64,000 nucleotides of DNA from Caulobacteraceae bacterium PMMR1 (GCA_000733915.1 JPOM01000001.1:372001-436000); one strand, 5' to 3'; shown: positions 26,685 to 35,042, numbered from the stretch's first letter. Made by a program: numbers and translations. The notes: generated from the letters alone by a model not told the origin.

Positions 26685-27992
26685 TCAGACCTCCCCGAAC
26701 ACCCGGGCGAAGATGACGTCCACGTGGGCGAAGTAGGGCTGAAGGTCGAAGAGCGGCTCCAGTTCGGCGCGATCGACGTGGCGGCTGACGTCCGGGTCGG
26801 CCTCAAGCATGTCGATGAACCGTCCCTCGCCGCGCCAGACCTTCATGGCGTTGCGTTGCACGGCGGCATAGGCGTCCTCGCGGCTCATGCCCTTTTGCGT
26901 CAGGGCCAGGAGCACCCGCTGGCTGTTCACCAGCCCCCCCAGCCGATCGAGGTTGCGCGCCATGTGCTCGGGATAGATCACCAGCCGCTCGATCACCCCG
27001 GCCAGCCGCCGCAAGGCGAAGTCCAGGTGCACCGTCGCGTCCGGGCCGATGCCGCGCTCCACCGACGAGTGGCTGATGTCGCGCTCGTGCCAGAGCGCCA
27101 CGTCCTCCAGCGCGGGCACCACGGCGGAGCGGACCAGGCGCGCCAGTCCGGTCAGGTTCTCCGTCAGGACCGGGTTGCGCTTGTGCGGCATGGCGCTGGA
27201 CCCCTTCTGCCCGGGGTCGAAGGGCTCTTCCGCCTCCAGCACTTCAGTCCGCTGCAGGTGGCGGATCTCCACCGCCAGCCGCTCGACGGATGCGGCCACG
27301 ACGGCCAGGGCGGCGAAATAGGCGGCGTGGCGATCGCGCGGGATCACCTGGGTGGAGACGGGCTCCACCGCCAGGCCCATCTTCTCCGCCACATGGGCCT
27401 CCACCCGGGGATCGACGCTGGCGAAGGTGCCGACGGGGCCGGAGATGGCGCAGGTCGCGATCTCGAAGCGCGCCATGGCCAGCCGCTCCTTGGCGCGCTG
27501 GAACTCGGCATAGTGGCTGGCGAGCTTCAGGCCGAAGGTGGTGGGCTCGGCGTGGATGCCGTGGCTGCGCCCCACCACCGGGGTGCGCCGGTGCTCCAGC
27601 GCCCGCCGCTTCAGCGCCGCCAGCACCAGGTCGACGTCCTCGATCAGCATGTCGGCGGCGTCGCGCAGCTGCACCGCCAGGCAGGTGTCCAGCACGTCGG
27701 AAGACGTCATGCCCTGGTGCAGGAAGCGCGCCTCGGGCCCGACGATCTCGGCCACGTGGGTCAGGAAGGCGATGACGTCGTGCTTGGTCGTGCGCTCGAT
27801 CTCGTCGATGCGCGCCGCGTCGAAGCGGGCGTCCTTGCCCTTGGCCCAGATGGCCGCGGCGGCCGCCTTGGGGATCACGCCGAGCTCGGCCATGGCGTCC
27901 GCGGCGTGGGCCTCGATCTGGAACCAGATGCGGTAGCGGGTCTCGGGCGACCAGAGGGCGACGGCCTCGGGCCGGGCGTAGCGGGGGATCAT
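26685..27992 (-). CDS. purB: adenylosuccinate lyase
   Basis: A 435-residue fumarase/aspartase-superfamily lyase acting twice in purine synthesis (SAICAR to AICAR, adenylosuccinate to AMP). YARPEAVALWSPETRY at the start, HQGMTSSDVLDT, VVGRSHGIHAEPT and the signature GSSAMPHKRNP at 264-274, with the flexible catalytic serine loop, are all present. It is not in the purC-purS-purQ operon, lying 5 kb away between two paralogous repeat-protein genes. Confidence 0.97.
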   Translation of the reverse strand: MIPRYARPEAVALWSPETRYRIWFQIEAHAADAMAELGVIPKAAAAAIWAKGKDARFDAARIDEIERTTKHDVIAFLTHVAEIVGPEARFLHQGMTSSDVLDTCLAVQLRDAADMLIEDVDLVLAALKRRALEHRRTPVVGRSHGIHAEPTTFGLKLASHYAEFQRAKERLAMARFEIATCAISGPVGTFASVDPRVEAHVAEKMGLAVEPVSTQVIPRDRHAAYFAALAVVAASVERLAVEIRHLQRTEVLEAEEPFDPGQKGSSAMPHKRNPVLTENLTGLARLVRSAVVPALEDVALWHERDISHSSVERGIGPDATVHLDFALRRLAGVIERLVIYPEHMARNLDRLGGLVNSQRVLLALTQKGMSREDAYAAVQRNAMKVWRGEGRFIDMLEADPDVSRHVDRAELEPLFDLQPYFAHVDVIFARVFGEV

Positions 27993-28113
27993 CTCGGGAG
28001 GCGAACCTGTCGGGGTTTTGCGCCTGTGGCGCGAAGACTGCAGGGCGATGGGCGCAGGCGCCCCGACGTGTCAAGCCGGGACGCCCCGTGATGCAACCTC
28101 GCGAGGACCGCCG

Positions 28114-28944
28114 ATGTCCAACAATTCCGCCAAGGCCGCCGCCGCGCTCGCGCTCACCCTCTCGGCCTGCCTCGCGGGCGGCGCCCACGGGCAGGAGGCC
28201 CCGCCGCCCGACGGCGTGCCGGGCCGCTGCTACGGCCGGGTGCAGCTCGCGCCGGCGACCGTGCGCGAGGGCGCCGGCCGGGTGCTCGTCTCGCCTGCGC
28301 GGGTCGAGCGCCGGCGCGTCCCCGCCCACGACGTCTGGACCGTGCGCCGCACCCTCGTCGGCCTTGGCCCGCCGGTTCGGGTCGCCGTCCCCGCCGTCTG
28401 GCGACTGGAGACCCGCCGCACCCTGCTCGCCCCCGCCCGCGTCGTTTGGCGGCGCAAGGCCCAGCCCGGCTTCGCCTACGACGTCCCCCGCCCCGGCGTG
28501 CAGGCGCTGGAGCCCACGGGCGAGGTGCTCTGCCGTGTGGTCCAGCCCGCGCGCTGGCGCGTCGAGCACCGCCGCGTGCTGCTGCGGCCCGCCCGGGTGG
28601 AGCTCCGTCCCGGCCGTCCGCTCTATCGGATCGAGCGCGTGCGCACCCGCGTCGCGGCCCGTGTCGAGCTCGTGCGCATCCCCGCCGTCTGGCGCGAGAC
28701 CGCCGGCTTAGCCCGCGTTCAGGCCCGCGCCGGCTGGGCGGAGGTGCTGTGTCAGGGCGCGGTCACGCCCGCCTTCCTTGCGCGGGTGCAGGCGAGCCTG
28801 CTGGCGCGCGGCTACGACCCGGGCGCGCCGGACGGGGCCGCCCGCGCCGAGACTTTCGCGGCCCTGCGCCGGTTCCAGCACGACCGCGGCCTGGGGGAGG
28901 GCCAGCTGACGGTGGAGACGGCCCGCGCGCTCGGCCTGCTCTGA
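28114..28944 (+). CDS. exported Arg/Val-rich repeat protein with peptidoglycan-binding domain
   Basis: A 276-residue paralogue of the protein at 25388-26521. Shared features in the same order are a signal peptide with a possible lipobox (LSAC, Cys 19), C-Y-x-R-V (residues 39-43), repeats beginning V/I-PA-x-W (69, 92, 189), PTGEVLC at 134-140, and a C-terminal PG_binding_1 domain (about 218-276). Tyr of the PA-x-Y core is replaced by Trp or Asp, and the repeats have become very Arg-rich (RRTLLAPARVVWRRK), which should favour binding to anionic envelope polymers. This charge role is inference. It is divergent from purB. Confidence 0.83.
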   Translation: MSNNSAKAAAALALTLSACLAGGAHGQEAPPPDGVPGRCYGRVQLAPATVREGAGRVLVSPARVERRRVPAHDVWTVRRTLVGLGPPVRVAVPAVWRLETRRTLLAPARVVWRRKAQPGFAYDVPRPGVQALEPTGEVLCRVVQPARWRVEHRRVLLRPARVELRPGRPLYRIERVRTRVAARVELVRIPAVWRETAGLARVQARAGWAEVLCQGAVTPAFLARVQASLLARGYDPGAPDGAARAETFAALRRFQHDRGLGEGQLTVETARALGLL

Positions 28945-29162
28945 GCCGCCGGTCTCAGCCGCGAGGTCTCGCCGGAGACATGCGCCGCGGCTTGCTGCTC
29001 CGTGCTTTCCGCTTGCAGGTACGCACCTCTTGATGCGCTACTTGGACATGGAGACGCGACCGAGCTGCTCGCAGGATCGACGCTCGCACAGAGGCCCGCG
29101 AGGGGCCGAATGGAGGATTAGATGGCTGTGAGCAACTGCGGTATGGCGGCGGTCAGCCCAAA

Positions 29163-29471
29163 GTGGACGCTGAGGCGGCCGCTGCGCCCGAGCTGGACGC
29201 GTGGGAGTGGGGATTGGTCTCTCACGTCATGGACGACGAGGGCATGGCGCTGCTGACCGACCGGGATCTCGGCGAGCGGATCATTTCCGCGGATCGGCTC
29301 TGCATCGGCATCGTCGAATGGGCGGACGGCGCGGCCGAGGCGGAGATGCTGCGGCCCGAGGCGGTGGCGCAGCGCGCTCGGCGATGGTCGGACGTTGAGC
29401 GCTGGGCGCTCATGATCCGGGCGCGAGCCGAGGCGACTCGCTCGCGCCCCGCCCGACCGGCATCCGAATGA
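29163..29471 (+). CDS. hypothetical protein, first gene of a coupled trio
   Basis: A 102-residue acidic protein rich in Ala, Glu and Trp (LDAWEWGLVSHVMDDEGMALL), with no signal peptide, membrane segment or motif that I recognise. A GTG at 29163 is the first usable start; ATG 29229 is an alternative that would drop 22 residues. The frame is open further upstream but has no ATG there. Its stop overlaps the next ATG (ATGA). The 218 bases before it, from 28945, hold no gene that I can support. Confidence 0.6.
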   Translation: MDAEAAAAPELDAWEWGLVSHVMDDEGMALLTDRDLGERIISADRLCIGIVEWADGAAEAEMLRPEAVAQRARRWSDVERWALMIRARAEATRSRPARPASE

Positions 29472-29920
29472 GCTACCTAATCCGCCTGACCCTCGACACT
29501 GGCCATCGCTCCCGGGTCGGCCCTGAGGTGGTGACGGAGGCTAAGCGCGTTTCGCTCCGGCCGGTGATCGCGCAGGCCCTGTCGGCGCCGAGACGCCGCG
29601 TCGAGGTCCGCTCGGGCTGGCCCTATCGCCTGTCCGCGACGGCTGGAGGGCGCTCGGCCCTGATCGCCACCGTCTGGGGCGAGGCGGCGGGGCTGGAGGC
29701 GCCCGTCCTCACCTTTGGCGTGGCACGCAACTCGCGCGCCGGCGCCGGCCTCTGGCGCGTGCTGACGGATGGCCGCGCGCTGCATCCGGCCGCGACCAGG
29801 CCGCCCGCTCCCTGGCTGGCCGTGCACATGGAGATCGCCGCGCCCCTCATCCCGCGCGAGGACCTCACCGAGATGCCCGAGCTTGAGCGGGGCGTCGCCT
29901 GGACCTGGCTGGACCTATGA
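29468..29920 (+). CDS. hypothetical protein, second gene of a coupled trio
   Basis: A 150-residue soluble protein without recognisable domains. It has mixed beta-like segments (YLIRLTLDTGH, ALIATVWGEAAG, APVLTFGVAR) and a closing MPELERGVAWTWLDL. It overlaps both neighbours by four bases (ATGA each time), so the trio should be translated as one unit. Its repeated association with a transposase-like gene is unproven; here it may simply be island cargo. Confidence 0.65.
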   Translation: MSYLIRLTLDTGHRSRVGPEVVTEAKRVSLRPVIAQALSAPRRRVEVRSGWPYRLSATAGGRSALIATVWGEAAGLEAPVLTFGVARNSRAGAGLWRVLTDGRALHPAATRPPAPWLAVHMEIAAPLIPREDLTEMPELERGVAWTWLDL

Positions 29921-30345
29921 CCGAGCTCCAGCGGCTCTATCCCGACGACAAAACCTGCGCGATGCACCTGGAAAGGGCTCGTTGGCCGGACGGCTTTTGC
30001 TGCTCCCACTGCGGGGCGCCCGGCGCGCCTTACCGCTCCACGACGCGGCCGAGCGTCCTGCGCTGCCGAGCCTGCCGCAAGGATAATCGCCTAGCCGTGG
30101 GGACGGTCATGGAGGGGTCGCACCTGCCGCTGCGCCTGTGGTGCTGGGCGGCGCACCTCGTATGGGATCGGCCGGACCTCAGCGCCGCCGAGCTGCAGCG
30201 GCAGCTTGGCCTTAGCCGCTACGCGACCGCCTGGATGATGGGTAACCATCTGCGCGCTCGCGTGGCCGCTCTCGGTGCGGATCGCGTCGCCGCGGCCGAC
30301 CCTCATGCGTGCCTTAGCCTGCTAGGGCGCGCGACTGGCGACTGA
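29917..30345 (+). CDS. IS1595-type transposase N-terminal part (zinc ribbon plus HTH), DDE domain absent
   Basis: A 142-residue protein matching the front end of IS1595/ISXO2 transposases: YPDDKTCAMHLERARWPDGF, a zinc ribbon C29-x2-C32 ... C50-x2-C53, GTVMEGSHLPLRLWCWA, and a helix-turn-helix region (LSAAELQRQLGLSRYATAWMM). The DDE catalytic domain that should begin near residue 145 is missing, and nothing in the following 590 bases encodes one. It is therefore either a remnant or a domesticated DNA-binding protein. Translational coupling to two upstream genes, and the lack of obvious terminal inverted repeats, favour the latter slightly. Similar zinc-ribbon N-termini can also stand alone. 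Confidence 0.75.
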   Translation: MTELQRLYPDDKTCAMHLERARWPDGFCCSHCGAPGAPYRSTTRPSVLRCRACRKDNRLAVGTVMEGSHLPLRLWCWAAHLVWDRPDLSAAELQRQLGLSRYATAWMMGNHLRARVAALGADRVAAADPHACLSLLGRATGD

Positions 30346-30933
30346 CTTACTTCGTCCGCACGACTTAGCGATTTGGGCCCCGCTTTCTCAGAAGGCGCCT
30401 TCTTGTCGTAACGTGGCCCGGCCTGGGCCTGGCGCCTGTGCTCAGGCCTTGGCGCGGTGCGGCTCAATGCGCTGCCGCGGCGGCCCGCTCTGTCCAATGT
30501 ACAGGGCCGCTCCGAAGCCCGCGCATTCGCTAGATTAATCACCCGATGGTTGGGACAACCGACCGGCTCGCCGATGATCGCCTGAACTCGCGATCCCCGC
30601 GTCAGGGTCAACCCAGTCACCCAGCGGCGCTGCGATACGGTGATGAAGCGGTGAGTGCGCGGGCGGTGGGCCGCTACCCCCACACGTCCAAGACGGCGCA
30701 TCGAAAATGACTCGCCCGCGCACGGAGAAGCTACACCTCCCGCGGCCCGGGTTCAACCGGCCGGCTCGTTCCAGCGGAGCGGCGATGAGGCGGTGAGTGC
30801 GCGGGCGGTGGGTCGTTAACCCCACTCGAGACGGTTCAACGAATGGCTCGCCCGCGCATGCGCAAAATACACCGACCGTGGGCCGGGTTCAACCAGCCGG
30901 CTCGCCGGCGATCTCCTGAGCTTGCGATCCCGC
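30346..30933. repeat. 588-base non-coding region with tandem hairpin-forming repeats
   Basis: No supportable gene. Two degenerate direct copies, offset by 136-142 bases, span about 30630-30768 and 30770-30904. Each has GTGCGCGGGCG (30655-30665; 30797-30807), then a GTGGG/CCCAC hairpin with an 8-nt loop (30666-30683; 30808-30825), then the complement of the first arm (30713-30723; 30849-30858). Each ends in GGGTTCAACC-NN-CCGGCTCG (30749-30768; 30885-30904). A partial third end (CAACCGACCGGCTCG) is at 30556-30570, followed by a segment repeated at 30905. A 14-bp palindrome AGAAGGCGCCTTCT is at 30390-30403. This could be structured RNA, a REP/MITE-like element or island debris. Confidence 0.75.
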
Positions 30934-31836
30934 TCAGCCGCCGAGCTTCTCGCGCATCCAGTCGCCCGCGACGGCGATGGCGCGCCGGCCCTGCGCCAGG
31001 TCGCCGGCCATCCAGTGCCAGACGTGGATCATCTCCGGCCAGATCTCCAGCCGCACCTCCACCCCCGCCAGGCCCGCGGCCTCGGCCAGGCGCGTGCTGT
31101 CCGACAGCAGCACCTCTTCCGCGCCGCAGTGGATCAGAAGCGGCGCCAGGTCGCGGAGGTCGCCATGCACGGGCGAGGCCGTGGGCGTCCTTGGGTCGGC
31201 GCCCGCAAGATAGGCCCGCGCCATGTCGTCCAGCCCCGCCTTGGTGCAGAACGGATCGGACTCCGCCTTGTGCTCATAGGCGCGCCCGCCCTGGGTCAGG
31301 TCCGCCCAGGGGCTGATGCAGAAAAGGCCCGCGGGCTGGGGCAGGCCGGCGTCGCGCAGCGCCAGCGCCGTCGCCACGGTCAGGCCGCCCCCGGCGCTGT
31401 CTCCGGCGAGGACGATCCCCGTCGCGGGCGCGCCCTGGTCGAGCAGCCAGCGATAGCTCGCCACCGCATCCTCCACCGCCGCGGGATACGGATGCTCCGG
31501 GGCGAGCCGGTAGTGCGGGACGAGCGCGAAGGCCTGGGCCGCATGCCCGAGCTGGGACGCCAGGTGCCGGTGCGTGCGATGGCTGCCCATGACATAGCCG
31601 CCGCCGTGCAGATACAGGATCGCCGCGCCGAGCTGGCGGCCCTCGGGCGCGATCCGCTCGGCCGGGACCCCGTGAGCCTGGACCTCTTCGGCGACCCAGC
31701 CGTCTTGCATCGAATAGAGCGAGGCCATCGCCTCGTAGGTCGTCCGCTGTTCCTCGAGGGTCAGGGTGAGCCCGGGTTCGCGCAGATAAGCGAGGCGATC
31801 GCGCAGGGCGGCGATCTCGGGGTCCTTCCAGGCCAT
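30934..31836 (-). CDS. alpha/beta hydrolase, hormone-sensitive lipase family
   Basis: A 300-residue esterase. HGGGYVMG (77-84), HYRLAPEHPYPAA and GDSAGG with nucleophile S147 identify an HSL-type enzyme; the catalytic His is likely in EMIHVWHW near the C-terminus. The ATG at 31836 is chosen because AAGGAG lies about 7 bases upstream; an in-frame start at 31860 would place that site inside the gene. It is related in family, but not closely in sequence, to the esterase at 17109-18059. Confidence 0.9.
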   Translation of the reverse strand: MAWKDPEIAALRDRLAYLREPGLTLTLEEQRTTYEAMASLYSMQDGWVAEEVQAHGVPAERIAPEGRQLGAAILYLHGGGYVMGSHRTHRHLASQLGHAAQAFALVPHYRLAPEHPYPAAVEDAVASYRWLLDQGAPATGIVLAGDSAGGGLTVATALALRDAGLPQPAGLFCISPWADLTQGGRAYEHKAESDPFCTKAGLDDMARAYLAGADPRTPTASPVHGDLRDLAPLLIHCGAEEVLLSDSTRLAEAAGLAGVEVRLEIWPEMIHVWHWMAGDLAQGRRAIAVAGDWMREKLGG

Positions 31837-31959
31837 TGGCGGCTCCTTCGCAAGGGTCAACCGGCATCTTCAGCCGATAATCGACCGGTGTCACGACCCG
31901 CCCCGCCGCGCCGCCGCGCGCGCGGGCCCGGGGCGCGGCGCCGCCCGCCCACCAAAGGC

Positions 31960-31988
31960 TTGAGGCCTGGCCCCGCGCCAGCCTAAGC
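31960..31988 (+). promoter_or_regulatory. possible leaderless promoter of COG4223-hemY
   Basis: TTGAGG (31960-31965) and CTAAGC within GCCTAAGC (31983-31988) are separated by 17 bases. The ATG follows 7 bases later, so transcription would begin at the start codon. Confidence 0.45.
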
Positions 31989-31995
31989 TCGCCCC

Positions 31996-32886
31996 ATGAC
32001 CGCCTTCAGCGACCCGGCGTCCCGTCCTGATCCCCTGGCCGATCCCTTGGGCCGCAGGCGCGGGCTCTCCAGCCCCGCCCTGTGGCTGATCGTCTACGGG
32101 ACGGTCTGCCTGCTGATCGGGGTGGCGCTGGGCGTGGTCGGCGGCCGCGCCTGGCCCGGCAAGACGGCGGAGCGCCCGCCCGCCCGCGCCGTCGTCGCGC
32201 CCTCAGCAGCCGCTCCGCCCGCCGTTCAAGGCGCGGCGCTCCCGGCCGGAACGCCCCAGGCCGCCGCGCTGCAGGCCGCAGCGCCCCAAGCCGCCGGCGC
32301 CCAGGCCGCCGCCCCGTCCGACGCCCGCCTCGCCGCCCTGCAGGCGCGGGTGGAGGCGACCGCCGCCGCCGCCGAGGCCGCGCTCGCCTCGTCCCTGCTG
32401 GCTCAGGCGGCGGAGACCTCCCGCCCGTTCCGCGCCGAGCTCGATCAGGCCGACCGCCTGCTGCCGGGCTCGCCCGACATCTCGGCCCTGCGCTCGGTGG
32501 CGGCTGCGGGCGCGCCGTCCGTCGCGACCCTGGCGGCGGAGTTCCCCCTGGCGTCCTCCCGCGCCGCCGCCGCCGCCCGGGGGCTGAACGCGAAGGGCGC
32601 CTGGTCGCGGCTGATGGGGGCGTTCTCGGGCCTGGTCACCCTGCGCCGCATCGACAAGCTGACCGGCAACAGCCCCGACGCGGTCCTCGCCCGGGCTGAG
32701 CGGCGGGTGCGCGACGACGACCTCGCCGGAGCCTTGGCCGAGCTGGAGATGCTGCCGCGCCCGGCCCAGGACGCCCTGGCCGACTGGCGGGTGAGGGCGG
32801 GCCGCCGGCTGGAGATCGAACGGCGCATCGCCGCCATCCGGCAGCAGGCGCTGCAGCGCCTGGTCCTGCTCGGGCGCGCTGCATGA
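31996..32886 (+). CDS. COG4223/mitofilin-like membrane protein
   Basis: A 296-residue protein with one N-terminal transmembrane helix (about 28-50: PALWLIVYGTVCLLIGVALG), an Ala/Pro/Gln-rich linker with repeated A-Q-A/P-Q-A units, and a helical periplasmic domain with coiled-coil character (about 105-296). It matches the alphaproteobacterial COG4223 proteins, distant relatives of mitochondrial mitofilin, usually found between hemD and hemY. Here hemC and hemD are absent, and only the pair with hemY is kept. The stop overlaps the hemY ATG by 4 bases. Confidence 0.78.
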   Translation: MTAFSDPASRPDPLADPLGRRRGLSSPALWLIVYGTVCLLIGVALGVVGGRAWPGKTAERPPARAVVAPSAAAPPAVQGAALPAGTPQAAALQAAAPQAAGAQAAAPSDARLAALQARVEATAAAAEAALASSLLAQAAETSRPFRAELDQADRLLPGSPDISALRSVAAAGAPSVATLAAEFPLASSRAAAAARGLNAKGAWSRLMGAFSGLVTLRRIDKLTGNSPDAVLARAERRVRDDDLAGALAELEMLPRPAQDALADWRVRAGRRLEIERRIAAIRQQALQRLVLLGRAA

Positions 32887-34373
32887 TCCGCGCCTTCGCC
32901 CTGGCCGTCGTCGCCGCCCTGATCCTGGCGGCCCTGGCCGCACTGGCGGGCCAGCCGGGCCAGCTCAGCCTGGAGTGGCTGGGGTGGCGGGCGGATACCT
33001 CGGCGGCGGCGGCGCTGGTGCTGTTCGCGGCCGCGACCCTGCTGGCCGTGCTGGCCTGGTCGCTCCTGATCTGGCTGCTCGCCGCGCCCCGCCGCGCCGC
33101 CCGCGCCCGCGCCGAGGCCCGCCGCCGCGAGGGGCTGGAGACCCTGTCCCGCGGCTTCGTGGCCGCCGCCTCCGGCGACGCGTCCGAGGCGCGGCGGCTG
33201 GCGCTCATCGCCGGGCGGACGGCGGAGGACACGCCCATCCTCGCCCGCCTCCTGACCGCCCAGGCCGCCGAGGTCGCCGGCGACGACGCCGCCGCCCAGG
33301 CCGCCTACGCCGCCATGCTGGGCTTTCCGGAGCTGCGCCTGGCGGGGCACCGGGGCCTCATGCTGCTGGCGCTGCGCCGGGGCGACCCGGGCGAGGCCGT
33401 CCGCCAGGCCTCCGCCGCCTACGCCCTGGCCAAGTCGGCGCGCTGGGCCTGGCGCGCCTTGCTGGACGCGCGGCTGGCCGCCGGGGACTGGGCCGCGGCC
33501 CTGCAGCTCGTGGAGGACGGCGCCAAGCGCAAGATCGCGCCCCCCGTGGTGGCCGAGCGCACCCGCGCCGCCCTCCTGGCCGCGAGCGCGGCGACGCTGG
33601 AGACGGACCCCTCCGCGGAGGCCCGGGCCCTAGCGCTGGAGCAGGCGAGCGAGGCCGCCAAGCTCCGGCCCGGGTTCGCGCCGGGCGTCGTGGTCGCCGC
33701 ACGGCTGCTCGCCGCCGCCGGCAGGAGCTCGCGCGCCGCCAGCCTCATCGAGCAGGCCTGGAAGACCGCGCCCCATCCGGCCCTCGCCCTGGCGTACCGC
33801 GACCTGGTCAGCGACGAGACCCCGCCCCAGCGCGCGCGCCGCCTGCAGGGTCTCGCCGCGCAGAACCCGGAGGCGCGGGAGAGCCGCATCCTCATGGCCG
33901 AACAGGCGCTTCTGGCCGGCGACCCCGCCGCCGCCCGCGCGGAGCTGGAGCCGCTGGAGGCCGAGCCCGTCACGCGCCGCACCGCCGGCCTGATCGCCCG
34001 CGTCGCCTTCGCCCAGAATCGCCGGGAGGAGGCCCGCGCCTGGGTCGCCCGGGCGCAGGCGGCGCCGGAGGAGCCGGACTGGTCCGACCTCGACCCCGAC
34101 GGGCGGGCCTTCCACTACCGCCGGGCGGACTGGGCGCGACTGGTGGCGACCTACGGCGAGACGGGCGAGCTGACCCACCCGCGCCTGGAGCGCCAGGAGC
34201 GGACCATCGCCCTCGCCCCCGACCTGCCGCTCGTCTATGCGCCCGCGCCGGCGCTGGTGGCGGCGGAGGCGGGCGGCGGCTTCGCGCCCCTGCCCGACGA
34301 TCCGGGCTTCGACCCGGAGGAGGACGAGGCTGACGACGCTCCCGCCCTGTCCGCGGGCGGGTGGCGGCGCTGA
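32883..34373 (+). CDS. hemY: HemY-like heme biosynthesis-associated TPR protein
   Basis: A 496-residue inner-membrane protein. Two N-terminal helices (about 3-25 and 38-62) precede Ala/Arg/Leu-rich TPR-like repeats through about 410. This is the proteobacterial HemY (not the Bacillus protoporphyrinogen oxidase), which associates with protoporphyrin metabolism, although its exact role is unsettled. WARLVATYGETGELTHPRLERQER is a conserved late block; the acidic tail (DPEEDEADD) is variable. It forms an operon with the COG4223 gene through an ATGA overlap. Confidence 0.85.
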   Translation: MIRAFALAVVAALILAALAALAGQPGQLSLEWLGWRADTSAAAALVLFAAATLLAVLAWSLLIWLLAAPRRAARARAEARRREGLETLSRGFVAAASGDASEARRLALIAGRTAEDTPILARLLTAQAAEVAGDDAAAQAAYAAMLGFPELRLAGHRGLMLLALRRGDPGEAVRQASAAYALAKSARWAWRALLDARLAAGDWAAALQLVEDGAKRKIAPPVVAERTRAALLAASAATLETDPSAEARALALEQASEAAKLRPGFAPGVVVAARLLAAAGRSSRAASLIEQAWKTAPHPALALAYRDLVSDETPPQRARRLQGLAAQNPEARESRILMAEQALLAGDPAAARAELEPLEAEPVTRRTAGLIARVAFAQNRREEARAWVARAQAAPEEPDWSDLDPDGRAFHYRRADWARLVATYGETGELTHPRLERQERTIALAPDLPLVYAPAPALVAAEAGGGFAPLPDDPGFDPEEDEADDAPALSAGGWRR

Positions 34374-34376
34374 GCC

Positions 34377-35042
34377 TCAGTCGACCAGCTTGGCGGCCTT
34401 GAGGGTCCGGTAGGCCTTTAGCACCCGCTGCAGCTTGTGCTCCATGGAGCGGTCCCCGCCGTTGCTGTCGGGGTGGCAGCGCTTGACCAGGTCCAGGTAG
34501 CGGGCGCGGATGACGGCGGGGGCGCTGGCCTCGTCCAGGTCGAGGTCAGCCAGGGCCTTGCGCTCCAGCCGGCCGAGGGTGCGCATGCGCTGCGCCGCCT
34601 CCGCCGCCTGGGCCTGACGCCGGCGCGCGGCGGAGAAGATGCCGAACGGGTCGCTGAAGCTCTGGCCCGCGCCCTGGCCGCGCCCGAACATGGCGGCCGC
34701 TTCGCGGGAGCGGTTGGAGGCCTTGAACGACCAGGTCGGGCGCTCGCCGGTGGCGCGGGCTTCCTGATGGGCGCGGATCTCGCCCTCGCTCATGCCGGCG
34801 AAGAAGTCCCAGCTCTTGTTGTACTCGCCCGCGTGGCCCTGGCAGAAGGCGTAGTGCTCGCCCAGGCGCTCGCGCGACTTCGGAGCCCGCGCGGTGGCGG
34901 CCTTGCGGCAGCCCGGCCATTCGCAGGCGGTCTCGCCGGGCTTCAGGCGCAGGACGTCGGCCTCCGCCGCCTCCTCTTCCGGACGGGGCGGGCGCACGCG
35001 GATGTCCACCACGCGGGGCTTGTACTTGAACGCGCCGGGCAT
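34377..35042 (-). CDS. J-domain (DnaJ-like) protein
   Basis: A 221-residue protein with the J domain at the C-terminus (about 160-221) and an intact HPD motif in KRCHPDSNGGDR, so it can stimulate a DnaK ATPase. The N-terminal half holds a conserved block (CEWPGCRKAATARAP, SWDFFAGMSEGEI) with two cysteines (C37 and C42). This is typical of an alphaproteobacterial J-domain family whose clients are unknown. It converges with hemY, leaving a 3-base gap. Confidence 0.88.
   Translation of the reverse strand: MPGAFKYKPRVVDIRVRPPRPEEEAAEADVLRLKPGETACEWPGCRKAATARAPKSRERLGEHYAFCQGHAGEYNKSWDFFAGMSEGEIRAHQEARATGERPTWSFKASNRSREAAAMFGRGQGAGQSFSDPFGIFSAARRRQAQAAEAAQRMRTLGRLERKALADLDLDEASAPAVIRARYLDLVKRCHPDSNGGDRSMEHKLQRVLKAYRTLKAAKLVD

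Noticed and set aside
29048-29131. Short ORF METRPSCSQDRRSH... upstream of the coupled trio
   Set aside because: Only 27 codons, no ribosome-binding site and no link to the following genes.
30749-30768. tRNA-like T-arm (GGGTTCAACC)
   Set aside because: The flanking bases do not form a T stem and no acceptor or anticodon arm could be found.
30303-30825. Two minus-strand frames sharing HRPRTHR segments
   Set aside because: They result from translation of the tandem DNA repeat; no start context or family match.
30632-30904. CRISPR array
   Set aside because: Only two long degenerate copies without unique spacers of regular length, and no cas genes.
29917-30933. Complete insertion sequence
   Set aside because: No DDE domain, terminal inverted repeats or target-site duplication could be identified.
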